A stretch of DNA of 64,000 bases, taken from assembly GCF_001890385.1 (NCBI RefSeq), contig NZ_CP018221.1:1289501-1353500 (forward strand). Reading direction: 5' to 3'. Under the pieces are notes generated by a model, which made no database searches, had not been told where the DNA came from, and saw nothing but the letters and a program-made list of their open reading frames with translations. The translations under genes were made by a program, and so were the position numbers. Origin of the DNA: Tardibacter chloracetimidivorans (GTDB taxonomy: Bacteria > Pseudomonadota > Alphaproteobacteria > Sphingomonadales > Sphingomonadaceae). Of the stretch, positions 29,367 through 37,977 are shown one piece after another. Position 1 is the stretch's first letter; the number at the start of each line of letters is the position of its first letter.

Positions 29367-30966
29367 CCGCTGACGCGTCCTCCCCATTGCCCTCATCTTC
29401 GAACCAGTGCGCGCGCGCGGCCATGATGATGCGGTTGCCTTCTTCTTCCGACAGGCCGAACTCGGCAAGCACGCCGCCACGGGCGGCTTCGTCGTCGGGC
29501 GCGGTTTCCTTGCCACGGCGGCGCTCGCCGCTGCGCTTCCTGGCGATCAGCTCGTCGGTCGATAGATCGGCAAGGTCGTCCAGCGTCTTGATGCCGGCCT
29601 TGCCAAGCACCACCAGCATCGGCTCGGTCAGCCCCTCGATTTCGGCAAGCGCGTCTTCGACGCCCAGTTCCCGACGCTCGTCGCGGGCGGCCTGTTCGCG
29701 GCGGTCCAGCCCCTCCTGCGCGCGGCTCTGAAGCTCGGCGGCCAGCTCCTCGTCGAACCCTTCGATCTGGGCAAGTTCCTCGGCCTCCACATAGGCCACT
29801 TCCTCAAGCTCCGAAAAGCCTTCGGCGACCAGCAACTGCGCGAGGGTTTCGTCCACGTCGAGTTCCTTCTGGAACATCTCGGAACGCTCGACGAACTCCT
29901 TCTGCCGCTTCTCGCTTTCGTCGGCCTCGGTCATGATGTCGATCTGCGAGCCGGAAAGCTGGCTGGCGAGGCGCACATTCTGGCCGCGCCGCCCGATCGC
30001 GAGCGAAAGCTGGTCATCGGGCACCACCACCTCGATCCGGCCTTCCTCCTCGTCGATCACCACCTTGGCGACCTCTGCGGGCTGGAGCGCGTTGACGACA
30101 AAGGTCGCAAGGTCGGGCGACCAGGGAATGATGTCGATCTTCTCGCCCTGAAGCTCCTGCACCACCGCCTGCACGCGGCTGCCCTTCATGCCAACGCACG
30201 CGCCGACCGGGTCGATCGATCCGTCGTGCGAGATGACGCCGATCTTCGCGCGGCTGCCGGGATCGCGGGCCACGGCCTTGATCTCGATGATGCCGTCGTA
30301 GATTTCGGGCACTTCCTGCGCGAACAGCTTCTTCATGAACTCGCCGTGCGCGCGGCTGAGGAAGATCTGCGGGCCGCGGCTTTCGCGGCGCACGCTGGAA
30401 ATGATCGCGCGCACCCGGTCGCCGACACGCAGCACCTCGCGCGGGATCTGCTGGTCGCGGCGGATCACGCCTTCCGCCCGGCCCAGGTCGACGACGACAT
30501 GGCCGAACTCCACCCGCTTCACCACGCCGGTGATGATCTCGTTCACGCGGTCCTTGAACTCTTCATATTGCCGCTCGCGCTCGGCGTCGCGGACCTTCTG
30601 GAAGATCACCTGCTTGGCGGCCTGGGCAGCAATGCGGCCGAACTCGATCGGCGGCAGCGGATCGACGATGAAGTCGCCGATCGCGGCGTCGGCCTGCTTC
30701 TTCTGCGCGTCCTTGAGGCTGATCTGCTTGAAATAATCGTCGGCCTGGTCGACCACTTCCAGCACCCGCCACAGCCGCATGTCGCCGCTCTTGGGGTCGA
30801 TCTTCGCGCGAATGTCGTTCTCGGCGCCATAGCGCGAGCGGGCGGCGCGCTGGATCGCGTCCTCCATCGCCTCGATCACGATGTCGCGGTCGATCAGCTT
30901 TTCACGCGCGACCGCATCTGCAATCGCAAGCAGCTCGGCCTTGTTGGCGGAAATTGCTGTGGCCAT
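29353..30966 (-). CDS. nusA: transcription termination/antitermination factor NusA
   Basis: A 537-residue RNA polymerase-binding factor. An N-terminal domain (residues 1-130) is followed by S1 (VKRVEFGHVVVDLGRAEGVI), KH1 (IGVISHDGSIDPVGACVGMK) and KH2 (AIGRRGQNVRLASQL), then an acidic C-terminal region with helix-hairpin-helix-like repeats. The ATG at 30966 gives the expected start (MATAISANKAELL) and follows GGAAGGA. It is next to rimP upstream. Confidence 0.96.
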   Translation of the reverse strand: MATAISANKAELLAIADAVAREKLIDRDIVIEAMEDAIQRAARSRYGAENDIRAKIDPKSGDMRLWRVLEVVDQADDYFKQISLKDAQKKQADAAIGDFIVDPLPPIEFGRIAAQAAKQVIFQKVRDAERERQYEEFKDRVNEIITGVVKRVEFGHVVVDLGRAEGVIRRDQQIPREVLRVGDRVRAIISSVRRESRGPQIFLSRAHGEFMKKLFAQEVPEIYDGIIEIKAVARDPGSRAKIGVISHDGSIDPVGACVGMKGSRVQAVVQELQGEKIDIIPWSPDLATFVVNALQPAEVAKVVIDEEEGRIEVVVPDDQLSLAIGRRGQNVRLASQLSGSQIDIMTEADESEKRQKEFVERSEMFQKELDVDETLAQLLVAEGFSELEEVAYVEAEELAQIEGFDEELAAELQSRAQEGLDRREQAARDERRELGVEDALAEIEGLTEPMLVVLGKAGIKTLDDLADLSTDELIARKRSGERRRGKETAPDDEAARGGVLAEFGLSEEEGNRIIMAARAHWFEDEGNGEDASADASQ

Positions 30967-30973
30967 GTTTCGG

Positions 30974-31501
30974 CTATCCTTCCATCTGAATTCGATCGGC
31001 GCCGTCCGTGGAAAGCGGAGCAGTCGCTGCAATAAGGTCGTCAGTCAACAAAAGCTTTGCGTGGTCTATGGCGGCAAGCGGCAGTGTCACCGCGCCCAGT
31101 TTCGACACATCGGTCAACAGCACATTGCCGTCGTCCACGCCGCCAAGCCTGCCCTCGAACTGCTTGCGCCCGTCGCGCGGCTCCAGCAGGCGGACGCGCG
31201 CGACATGGCCCTTCCAGTCGTCATAATCCTGCGGCCGTGTCAGCGGCCTGTCGATGCCGGGCGAGCTTACTTCCAGCCGGTATTCGTGTTCGATCGGGTC
31301 CGCCTCGTCCAGCAGGTCCGAGAGGCGGCGGCTGATCTTCTCGCAATCGTCGATCCCGAGCTGCCGGGTGTCGGCGCGTTCGGCCATGACCTGCAGGGTC
31401 GGGTCGCTCGTCCCGCCGAACATCGCGACACGCACGACCGCATAGCCCAGGGCTTCCACCTCGGGTGCAATCAGAGCAGTCAGCTTTGCGGTGTCCGTCA
31501 T
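30974..31501 (-). CDS. rimP: ribosome maturation factor RimP
   Basis: A 175-residue 30S assembly factor, the first gene of the rimP-nusA-ylxR-infB-rbfA-truB-rpsO-pnp operon. The signature YRLEVSSPGIDRPLTRPQDY and the N-terminal LIAPEVEALGYAVVRVAM are clear. The ATG at 31501 sits five bases after AAGGA. The operon promoter should lie in the 180 bases between this start and the divergent sugar dehydrogenase gene. Confidence 0.95.
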   Translation of the reverse strand: MTDTAKLTALIAPEVEALGYAVVRVAMFGGTSDPTLQVMAERADTRQLGIDDCEKISRRLSDLLDEADPIEHEYRLEVSSPGIDRPLTRPQDYDDWKGHVARVRLLEPRDGRKQFEGRLGGVDDGNVLLTDVSKLGAVTLPLAAIDHAKLLLTDDLIAATAPLSTDGADRIQMEG

Positions 31502-31681
31502 CCGAATCCTTGTCGAGGACATGCAGTTTCGCCCGCCGGACCCTTTCGGACCCGACCTCGGCAGGTATGAACATGTCGAGAGAGGAACTTCATATACGCT
31601 GCGCCGAAGCATAGTACAAGCGCAACCGTTCGCCATGTTAGGCATTTACCCCGCATTCCGGCCAAAGAGGACAACACCAGC

Positions 31682-32779
31682 ATGCGCTCTGCCACGATCG
31701 TTCTAGGTGCGTTGCTCTGCGCCTGTTCCTCCCAGCCTGCTCCCGCCGCCACCGAACCGCCCTTCACCGCGACGCCGGTCGCCACCTTCGACGAGCCCTG
31801 GGCGATGACCTTCCTGCCCGACGGACGGCTGCTGGTGACGGAAAAGGCCGGGCGGTTGCTGATCGTCACCCGCGACGGCAAGAAATCAGCGCCGCTAAGC
31901 GGTACTCCCAAGGTCCATTACGCGGGGCAGGCCGGGCTGATGGATGTCGCCCTCCACCCCGATTTCGCCAATAACAGGATCGTCTATCTCAGCTATTCCG
32001 AACCCGGCGAAGGCGGCACGAGCGGCACCGCGCTCGCACGCGCGACGCTGACGGAAACGGCGCTTGAAAATCTTCAGGTGATCTGGCGGCAGGAACCGAA
32101 AGTGACCGGCAACGGCCATTATTCCGGACGCATCGCATTTTCGCCGGACGGATACATGTTCGTTACCTCGGGCGACCGGCAGAAGATGGAACCGGCTCAG
32201 GACATGAACCAGAATCTGGGCAAGGTCGTCCGCCTGACGGACACCGGCATGATCCCGTCCACCAATCCCTATTACGATCAGGGCCGCATCAAGGCGCAGA
32301 TATGGTCTCTGGGGCACCGCAATCTGCTGGGCATCGCCTTAGACAAGGCCGGCAACCTCTGGACGCATGAAATTGGGCCGCGCGGCGGCGACGAGTTCAA
32401 TCTCGTCAGGAAAGGCGAAAACTACGGCTGGCCGAAGGTTTCCGAAGGGCGGCACTATGGCGGGACGCCGATACCGGCCCATTTGACCGATCCGAAGTTC
32501 ATACCGCCCAAAGTCAGCTGGACGCCCGTGATCTCGCCCGCCGGACTCATCATCTATTCCGGTGACCTCTTCCCTGAATGGAAAGGCAGCGCCCTGATCG
32601 GCGGCCTGTCGTCGGAAGCGCTGGTGCGAGTCGCCATCGACGGCCAGTCTGCAAGGGAGGCCGAACGCTTCGAGATGGGCCGCCGCATCCGGGAGGTGGA
32701 GCAAGGCCCGGATGGAGCGGTCTGGCTGCTGGAGGACGACGCGGGCGGACGGTTGCTGAAGCTGACGCCCTCGCAATAG
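31682..32779 (+). CDS. PQQ-dependent aldose sugar dehydrogenase family lipoprotein
   Basis: A 365-residue six-bladed beta-propeller of the soluble glucose/aldose sugar dehydrogenase family (Asd/YliI-like), with PQQ as the likely cofactor. The signal [10 protein letters not shown] has a lipobox-like Cys. Conserved segments are [46 protein letters not shown] and [23 protein letters not shown], with the His and Gly-Gly-Asp-Glu that place PQQ and calcium in this fold. It would oxidise sugars in the periplasm. Confidence 0.9.
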   Translation: MRSATIVLGALLCACSSQPAPAATEPPFTATPVATFDEPWAMTFLPDGRLLVTEKAGRLLIVTRDGKKSAPLSGTPKVHYAGQAGLMDVALHPDFANNRIVYLSYSEPGEGGTSGTALARATLTETALENLQVIWRQEPKVTGNGHYSGRIAFSPDGYMFVTSGDRQKMEPAQDMNQNLGKVVRLTDTGMIPSTNPYYDQGRIKAQIWSLGHRNLLGIALDKAGNLWTHEIGPRGGDEFNLVRKGENYGWPKVSEGRHYGGTPIPAHLTDPKFIPPKVSWTPVISPAGLIIYSGDLFPEWKGSALIGGLSSEALVRVAIDGQSAREAERFEMGRRIREVEQGPDGAVWLLEDDAGGRLLKLTPSQ

Positions 32780-32789
32780 CTTTTCCCGC

Positions 32790-33508
32790 TCAATCCTCGT
32801 GCCGGTGCCAGCGATGATCCTCGACGACGGTGATCGCCATCGGCTGGTCGTCCTCATCCAGCGCAGGCCTGAAGCGGTATCGGCGCTCGATCGCGCGGCA
32901 TGTGGCCTCGTCAAGACGCGCGTTGCCGCTCGATTGCTCGATGCCGCAGTCCGTCGCGCGACCGTTGGTCTGGACGGTGAAGCGAACGGTCATCTGCTCG
33001 CCCAGCCCGGCATCCCCCACGTCGCGGGGAATATCGGAATCCCTCAACCGCCCGCGCAACCATCGCGGCGGGGTGAACCCGCCCTCGCCTTCGCCGCCGC
33101 CGCCCCTGCCCGCGCCCTCCCCCCGGCGCCGGTCCCCGGCCCCGGTGTCTCGGCTGCGCCAGCGATCGGCGCATCGCCCGTCCCGGCAATGGGCGGAGCG
33201 ACGATCGGCAATGGAACGGGGGGAAGGATGATTGGAGGCGGCGCTGCGATTTCCATCGGTTCCGCCTCGATATTGGGCGGGGCGGCTTCGTCTTTTGGCT
33301 TGTCGGCCCCGGCGCGGCTGGGCTCCGGCCGTTCGGCGGCGGGCGGCGGCGGCTCCGCGACTTCAAAGACCTTGATGGCCTCCCCTTCCGTACTCAGAAA
33401 AGGCAGCGCAAGCTGGCTCAACAGCACATAGCCGAACATCGCCTGTATGGCCCCGGCGGCAAGTGCGGCCTTGATCCGATCCCTAGTCCGCGCGTCCAGC
33501 CTGTTCAT
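32790..33508 (-). pseudogene. tonB: energy transducer TonB, interrupted by a one-base frameshift
   Basis: Two overlapping frames make one TonB protein. The first part, from ATG 33508, has a single membrane helix (IQAMFGYVLLSQLALPF) and a Pro-rich spacer (ERPEPSRAGADKPKDEAAPP; IILPPVPLPIVAPPI). The second part carries the C-terminal receptor-contact domain (MTVRFTVQTNGRATDCGIEQ, RAIERRYRFRPALD). The frame is lost in a run of six C (G on the coding strand) at 33119-33124; one extra base would join them through GGEGAGRGGGGEGEGGFTPP. This may be a sequencing error or a real or phase-variable mutation. The upstream frame alone ends after a wrong Ala/Arg-rich tail. Confidence 0.8.
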
Positions 33509-33538
33509 GGCCGTCATCCTGAGAGAACGGACGGGAAG

Positions 33539-34879
33539 CTAGCTCGTTGCAGATGAACCCGTGATTTCCCGATCCGGAGCCGTGTCTCGGGATGGGGAAA
33601 GGAAGCTCTTTGCAAGGCCGTGATATAGCCGTTCCTTGCACACCAGCCGCGCCGATCCGTCCGCTATGATCGCGGCAGTGAAGAGCGGCAGGATCAGACC
33701 CCTGCTTGCGGTGGTCTCGCTGACGATGATCACTGCGGTCAGCGGCGCGCGCACGACTCCTGTGAAATAGGCGATCATGCCCAGAAGCACCACCGCGCCG
33801 CCCGGGTCCTCGGGAAACAGTTCGCTCAGCCAGCTTCCAAAGCCTGCGCCCGTCGCAAGTGAAGGCGCGAAGATTCCGCCGGGGATGCCCGACAAGGCCG
33901 TCGCAAGCGTGGCAATGAACTTCGCGAGGCCGAACCAGGGCGATGCCTGATCGCCCTCAATCAGCGCTCGCGCTGCCTCATAGCCCGTTCCCCAGCTGTT
34001 GCCGCTCGCCAGCCCGACCAAGGCGACGACCGCCCCGCATCCGAGCGCCCACAGGACCGGGCTTGTCCTTGCCCAGGGGCGCCAGAGGCCGCCCCTTCGC
34101 GTCACATCCAGCACCAGGCGCGAGAACAGCCCGCCCGCCAGCCCGCCGAGCACACCGGCGACGGGCGCGATCACCATCACCGATGACAGCGACAGCGTAT
34201 CGTGCATCGCGCCGAAATAGACATAGTCCCCCGCAATGCCGAGGCTCACCATGCCCGAGATCAGGACCGCGCTCATCACAAGCAGCGTCATTCGCTGCTC
34301 ATAGGCAGAGGCAAGCTCTTCTATGGCGAAGGCGACTCCCGCCAGCGGCGTGTTGAACGCAGCCGCGACACCGGCCGCGCCCCCGGCGACCAGCACGGAA
34401 CTGCGCACCGGCAGTTTCAGCATTTGATGGACGCGCGTCATGATCGCGGCGGAGACCTGAACGGTCGGCCCTTCGCGGCCCGCCGATCCGCCGACCAGAA
34501 GCGCCGCGCAGGTCAGCAAAGGCTTGAGAAACGCCACTTTCAGCGAGATCAGGCGGTGCGATGACCTTGCGGGCTGCTTCATGGCCGCAATCACCTGTGG
34601 AATGCCCGAACCCCGCGCCTCGGGGCCAAGTTTCAGGGTGATCCAGGCGATCAGCGCATAGCCTGCCGGAGTGATAATGGCGGGAAGCCAGGGATTGATC
34701 GCCAGCAATCCGGCAAAGCCCTCTGAGGCCCTGTCGGCAAGCCATGCGAAGGCAAGCGCGGCAAACCCGAGCAGCAATGCGCCCGCGCCGATCGCCAGCC
34801 GTCGCCGCCACAGCAGATTGTGAAGCAGGTGTCGCCGGGCCAGAACCGACACCCATCGGATGGCGTACCCGATCGTCAA
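33539..34879 (-). CDS. ClC-family chloride channel/H+ antiporter
   Basis: A 446-residue inner-membrane protein of the ClC family. The selectivity motifs GSGIPQVIAAMK (helix D), GREGPTVQVSAAI (helix F) and GIFAPSLATGAGFG (helix N) are all present, the gating Glu of GREGP included, so chloride/proton exchange is likely. There are about 10 further hydrophobic segments and no C-terminal CBS domains. Its start overlaps the trmB stop by four bases. Confidence 0.92.
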   Translation of the reverse strand: MTIGYAIRWVSVLARRHLLHNLLWRRRLAIGAGALLLGFAALAFAWLADRASEGFAGLLAINPWLPAIITPAGYALIAWITLKLGPEARGSGIPQVIAAMKQPARSSHRLISLKVAFLKPLLTCAALLVGGSAGREGPTVQVSAAIMTRVHQMLKLPVRSSVLVAGGAAGVAAAFNTPLAGVAFAIEELASAYEQRMTLLVMSAVLISGMVSLGIAGDYVYFGAMHDTLSLSSVMVIAPVAGVLGGLAGGLFSRLVLDVTRRGGLWRPWARTSPVLWALGCGAVVALVGLASGNSWGTGYEAARALIEGDQASPWFGLAKFIATLATALSGIPGGIFAPSLATGAGFGSWLSELFPEDPGGAVVLLGMIAYFTGVVRAPLTAVIIVSETTASRGLILPLFTAAIIADGSARLVCKERLYHGLAKSFLSPSRDTAPDREITGSSATS

Positions 34880-35571
34880 ATCCGCAAATACCTGAAGTAC
34901 CAGACCTCATGCCCCAGCCGCCGGGCCTTCGCCTCATAGCGTGTCTGCGGCCAGTCGGCGGGACGGTCCTGGAAATCGGCGGCTGTTTCCGCCAGCCAGC
35001 GAAAATCCGTGCGCCTGCCCATCTGCATCATCGTCCAGCGGCAATAGACGGGGTGATCGGTGCCGACGCGAAACTCGCCGCCTTGCCTCAGCTTGGCCGC
35101 GATCATGTCCAGCGGGCCGGGGTTCATGAAGCGGCGCTTGGCGTGTCGCGCCTTGGGCCATGGATCGGGATGGAGCAGATAGACACGCTCCAGCGAACCG
35201 TCCGGCAGCCGTTCCAGCACGTCCAGCGCATCGCCCATGTGGATGCGGACGTTGAACAGCCCTCCGTCGCGGATATGCCCAAGCGCCGCCACGACGCCGT
35301 TCAGAAAGGGTTCGCAGCCGATGAAGCCATGGCCGGGATGCGCCTTTGCCTGCGCGGCCATATGCTCACCGCCGCCAAAGCCGATCTCGAACTGCATCGG
35401 ACGCCCGCTGCCGAACAGGTGCTCAGCAGTCAGAGCGCCTTCCTCCGGCACGGCCACCCGGGGGAGCAGTTCCTCCACCAGCGCGGCCTGTCCCTGCCGC
35501 AGGGCATGGCCCTGACGGCGGCCGTAGAGACGCCGCGTGAAGGCCGGATCGACATTGGGACTGGCTGACAT
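34876..35571 (-). CDS. trmB: tRNA (guanine(46)-N7)-methyltransferase
   Basis: A 231-residue SAM-dependent methyltransferase that makes m7G46 in tRNA. The SAM site is in QFEIGFGGGEHMAAQAKAHP, and the conserved YLLHPDPWPKARHAKRRFM and GGEFRVGTDHPVYCRW segments are diagnostic. The ATG at 35571 follows AGGA with an 8-base spacer; the frame extends upstream, but that sequence does not look like the family. It overlaps the ClC gene (ATGA). Confidence 0.95.
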   Translation of the reverse strand: MSASPNVDPAFTRRLYGRRQGHALRQGQAALVEELLPRVAVPEEGALTAEHLFGSGRPMQFEIGFGGGEHMAAQAKAHPGHGFIGCEPFLNGVVAALGHIRDGGLFNVRIHMGDALDVLERLPDGSLERVYLLHPDPWPKARHAKRRFMNPGPLDMIAAKLRQGGEFRVGTDHPVYCRWTMMQMGRRTDFRWLAETAADFQDRPADWPQTRYEAKARRLGHEVWYFRYLRI

Positions 35572-35621
35572 GGGCGCGGTCCTAGCGGCAGACGGCGGGG
35601 CCGCCAAGAACGCCCGGCAAA

Positions 35622-36116
35622 TTATCTGTTGGGGCGGCAGGCCTTGCCTTCATATTGATGCCGGTGGATCGCATATTCCTTGCCGTTCCACCGGACCACG
35701 GGGAAGCAGAAGCCCGGACCGCCGATCGAGATGTCCGGCCAGCCGCCCGCGCCCTTGGTCGCGAGGAACTCCGGTATACCCTGACCCCCGTCCATCATCC
35801 GCCAGCCTCCGTTCGGCTGCTTGCTGAGAAGGGCATAGCCCTGCCCGGTCATACCATAGCAATAGGTGCCATAGCTGGTGACCACCGCTTCCGGCCGCCC
35901 GTCGCCGTTCAGATCCTTGTAGAGATCGATCGTCGCGGGTTCCGGCGATGGCGCGTCGGCGCAGCCAAGCCACTTGCCGCCACGCAGCACAGCGCCGCCC
36001 GCCTTGAAGATGGCGGCCCGCTCGGCGGGCGAGATGACTGGAACACGGGCAGTCTGGGCGAACCCCTCGCCACCGACAAAGGAGAGCAATGCAACGACGG
36101 CGATTGTCCGGACCAT
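35622..36116 (-). CDS. exported hypothetical protein with a calcium-binding-like DLNGDG motif
   Basis: A 164-residue protein with an N-terminal signal peptide (TIAVVALLSFVGGEGFAQ) and a mature part containing KDLNGDGRPEAVVTSYG, an FG-GAP/EF-hand-like motif, and several Cys (CADAP, YCYGM, GFCFP, ACRPN). Seen mostly in sphingomonads, it has no known function. The ATG at 36116 follows GGGGAAAAGG. It is divergent from the next small exported protein. Confidence 0.65.
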   Translation of the reverse strand: MVRTIAVVALLSFVGGEGFAQTARVPVISPAERAAIFKAGGAVLRGGKWLGCADAPSPEPATIDLYKDLNGDGRPEAVVTSYGTYCYGMTGQGYALLSKQPNGGWRMMDGGQGIPEFLATKGAGGWPDISIGGPGFCFPVVRWNGKEYAIHRHQYEGKACRPNR

Positions 36117-36258
36117 GGCCTTTTCCCCTGCACCATTAACCATGATGAATATGCGTGAAGCCACACCGCCTGACAATCTGCGTTGCAATGGAAAGATAAC
36201 CCTCTCCGCCCGTAGATGAGACATGTATAGTTCGCATCCACATGCGGGTTGGAGGAAC

Positions 36259-36681
36259 ATGATGCAAAGCTGTAGGGCCGCGTTGATATTGCTGTGCCTG
36301 TCGACCGCTGTCCCGGCTATCGCGCAGCAACAGGAACAACCGGAGAAACCGCGACAGGTGAGGTCCGTGGTGATCTATGGCGACGACCCTTGTCCGGAAG
36401 GCAAGGAAGGCGAAATCATCGTCTGCGCCCGCAAGCCGGAAAGCGAGCGCTACCGAGTGCCCGAGGAGGTTCGCAAGGCGCCGCAGCCGCCCCCCGAGGG
36501 GCGGTCATGGAAGGAGCGCGCCGACATTGTGGAGGAATCTACCCAGGCCACGCGCCCCAACAGCTGCTCCACCGTGGGCGCAGGCGGCCAGACAGGCTGC
36601 ACGACCGAGATGCTGAAACAGTGGAGGGCCGAACAGCGCGCCAGACGGCAGGAAGCGGAGGGTGCCGCTTCCCCGCCTTGA
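36259..36681 (+). CDS. exported protein with a conserved EIIVCARKPESERYRVPEE motif
   Basis: A 140-residue protein with a signal peptide (ALILLCLSTAVPAIAQ), a short Gln/Pro-rich stretch, the segment DDPCPEGKEGEIIVCARKPE followed by SERYRVPEEVRK, and a second Cys-containing stretch (NSCSTVGAGGQTGCTTEML). This Cys-rich pattern recurs in small sphingomonad exported proteins of unknown function. Four Cys suggest two disulfides. The ATG at 36259 follows a perfect GGAGGAAC. Confidence 0.7.
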   Translation: MMQSCRAALILLCLSTAVPAIAQQQEQPEKPRQVRSVVIYGDDPCPEGKEGEIIVCARKPESERYRVPEEVRKAPQPPPEGRSWKERADIVEESTQATRPNSCSTVGAGGQTGCTTEMLKQWRAEQRARRQEAEGAASPP

Positions 36682-36688
36682 CGTGAGT

Positions 36689-37879
36689 CTAGATCGACTG
36701 CTTCAGCGCATCCACCAGATCGGTTCGCTCCCAGCTGAAGAAATCGCCGTTCGCCTCGCGGCCGAAGTGGCCATAGCTTGCCGTGGGCTGATAGATCGGC
36801 TTGTTCAGCCCCAGATGGGTGCGGATGCCCTTTGGCGTAAGCCGCAGAAGCTTCGGCAGCACCGCCTCAAGCCGCGCTTCGTCTACCGTGCCGGTGCCGT
36901 GCGTATCGACATAGAGCGACAGCGGCTCGGCGATGCCGATCGCATAGCTGAGCTGGATCGTGCACTTCTTGGCAAGCCCGGCCGCGACGATGTTTTTGGC
37001 CATGTAGCGGCTGATATAAGCGGCTGAACGATCCACCTTGGTCGGGTCTTTGCCCGAAAACGCGCCGCCGCCGTGCGGGGCGGCCCCGCCATAGGTGTCG
37101 ACGATGATCTTGCGGCCGGTCAGCCCCGCGTCGCCGTCGGGACCGCCGATCTCGAACAGGCCCGTCGGATTGACGAAGGTCGCTTCGTCGGCGGGCAGCC
37201 AGCCATCGGGCAGCACATCGGCGAACACACCCTTCACATAATCGCGCAGCTTCCTCTGATCCGCACCGACCGCGTGCTGGGTGGAAACGACCAGCGCCGT
37301 CGCCCTCACCGGCATCCCGTTCTCATAGGCGAGCGTCACCTGGCTCTTGGCGTCCGGCTCCAGGAAATCGACGTGCCTGCCGTGGCGGTCCGCGGCCATG
37401 CGCTCAAGGATGCGATGGGAGTAATAAAGCGTCGCCGGCATCAGGCCGGGCGTCTCGTCGCAGGCAAAGCCGAACATGATGCCCTGGTCGCCCGCGCCTT
37501 CGTCCTTGTTGCCGCTTTCATCCACGCCCTGCGCGATATGGGCCGACTGGCCGTGGAGATAATTCTCGAACGCAAAACTTTCCCAGTGAAAGCCCTTTTG
37601 CTCATAGCCGATGCGCTTGACGGTGGCGCGCACCGCCTTTTCAATCTCTTCCAGCGCGCCCGGGGCCCAGCCGGATTTATTGTCATAGACGCCCTTGCAC
37701 CGGATTTCGCCGGCAAGGACCACCCGCTGTGTCGTGGTGAGAGCCTCGCAGGCAACCCGGGCTTCGGGGTCTTTCGACAGGAAAAGGTCCACCACCGCGT
37801 CTGAAATCTGGTCGGAAACCTTGTCCGGATGACCTTCGGAAACCGATTCAGACGTGAAGAGATAGTTGCTGCGAGCCAT
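36689..37879 (-). CDS. metK: S-adenosylmethionine synthetase
   Basis: A 396-residue enzyme that makes SAM from methionine and ATP. The three signatures are present: [16 protein letters not shown] at the N-terminus, [16 protein letters not shown], and [19 protein letters not shown]. It lies 92 bases downstream of the lnt stop. A palindrome in that gap (37956-37977) looks like an ArsR-family SahR operator, which would couple the gene to the methionine/SAM cycle. Confidence 0.97.
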   Translation of the reverse strand: MARSNYLFTSESVSEGHPDKVSDQISDAVVDLFLSKDPEARVACEALTTTQRVVLAGEIRCKGVYDNKSGWAPGALEEIEKAVRATVKRIGYEQKGFHWESFAFENYLHGQSAHIAQGVDESGNKDEGAGDQGIMFGFACDETPGLMPATLYYSHRILERMAADRHGRHVDFLEPDAKSQVTLAYENGMPVRATALVVSTQHAVGADQRKLRDYVKGVFADVLPDGWLPADEATFVNPTGLFEIGGPDGDAGLTGRKIIVDTYGGAAPHGGGAFSGKDPTKVDRSAAYISRYMAKNIVAAGLAKKCTIQLSYAIGIAEPLSLYVDTHGTGTVDEARLEAVLPKLLRLTPKGIRTHLGLNKPIYQPTASYGHFGREANGDFFSWERTDLVDALKQSI

Positions 37880-37955
37880 TCGGCGGTCCTCTGAAAACTA
37901 ATGACACGGCGATTTTGGAGCCGCACCCATAGCCAAGCGGCCCGCCGCTCGCAAG

Positions 37956-37977
37956 ACATATAACCATGTCTTTATGT
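37956..37977. promoter_or_regulatory. imperfect 22-bp palindrome upstream of metK, SahR-like operator
   Basis: ACATATAACC ATGTCTTTATGT contains the perfect inverted repeat AAGACAT/ATGTCTT just outside it and outer halves ACATA/TATGT. It resembles the ATAAAGATATCTTTAT-type sites bound by SahR/SamR ArsR-family regulators of methionine genes. The palindrome is seen; the regulator is inference. It overlaps the last bases of lnt. Confidence 0.45.

Noticed and set aside
37880-37971. SAM riboswitch upstream of metK
   Set aside because: The 92-base leader shows no recognisable SAM-II or SAM/SAH aptamer core; a palindromic operator explains the sequence better.
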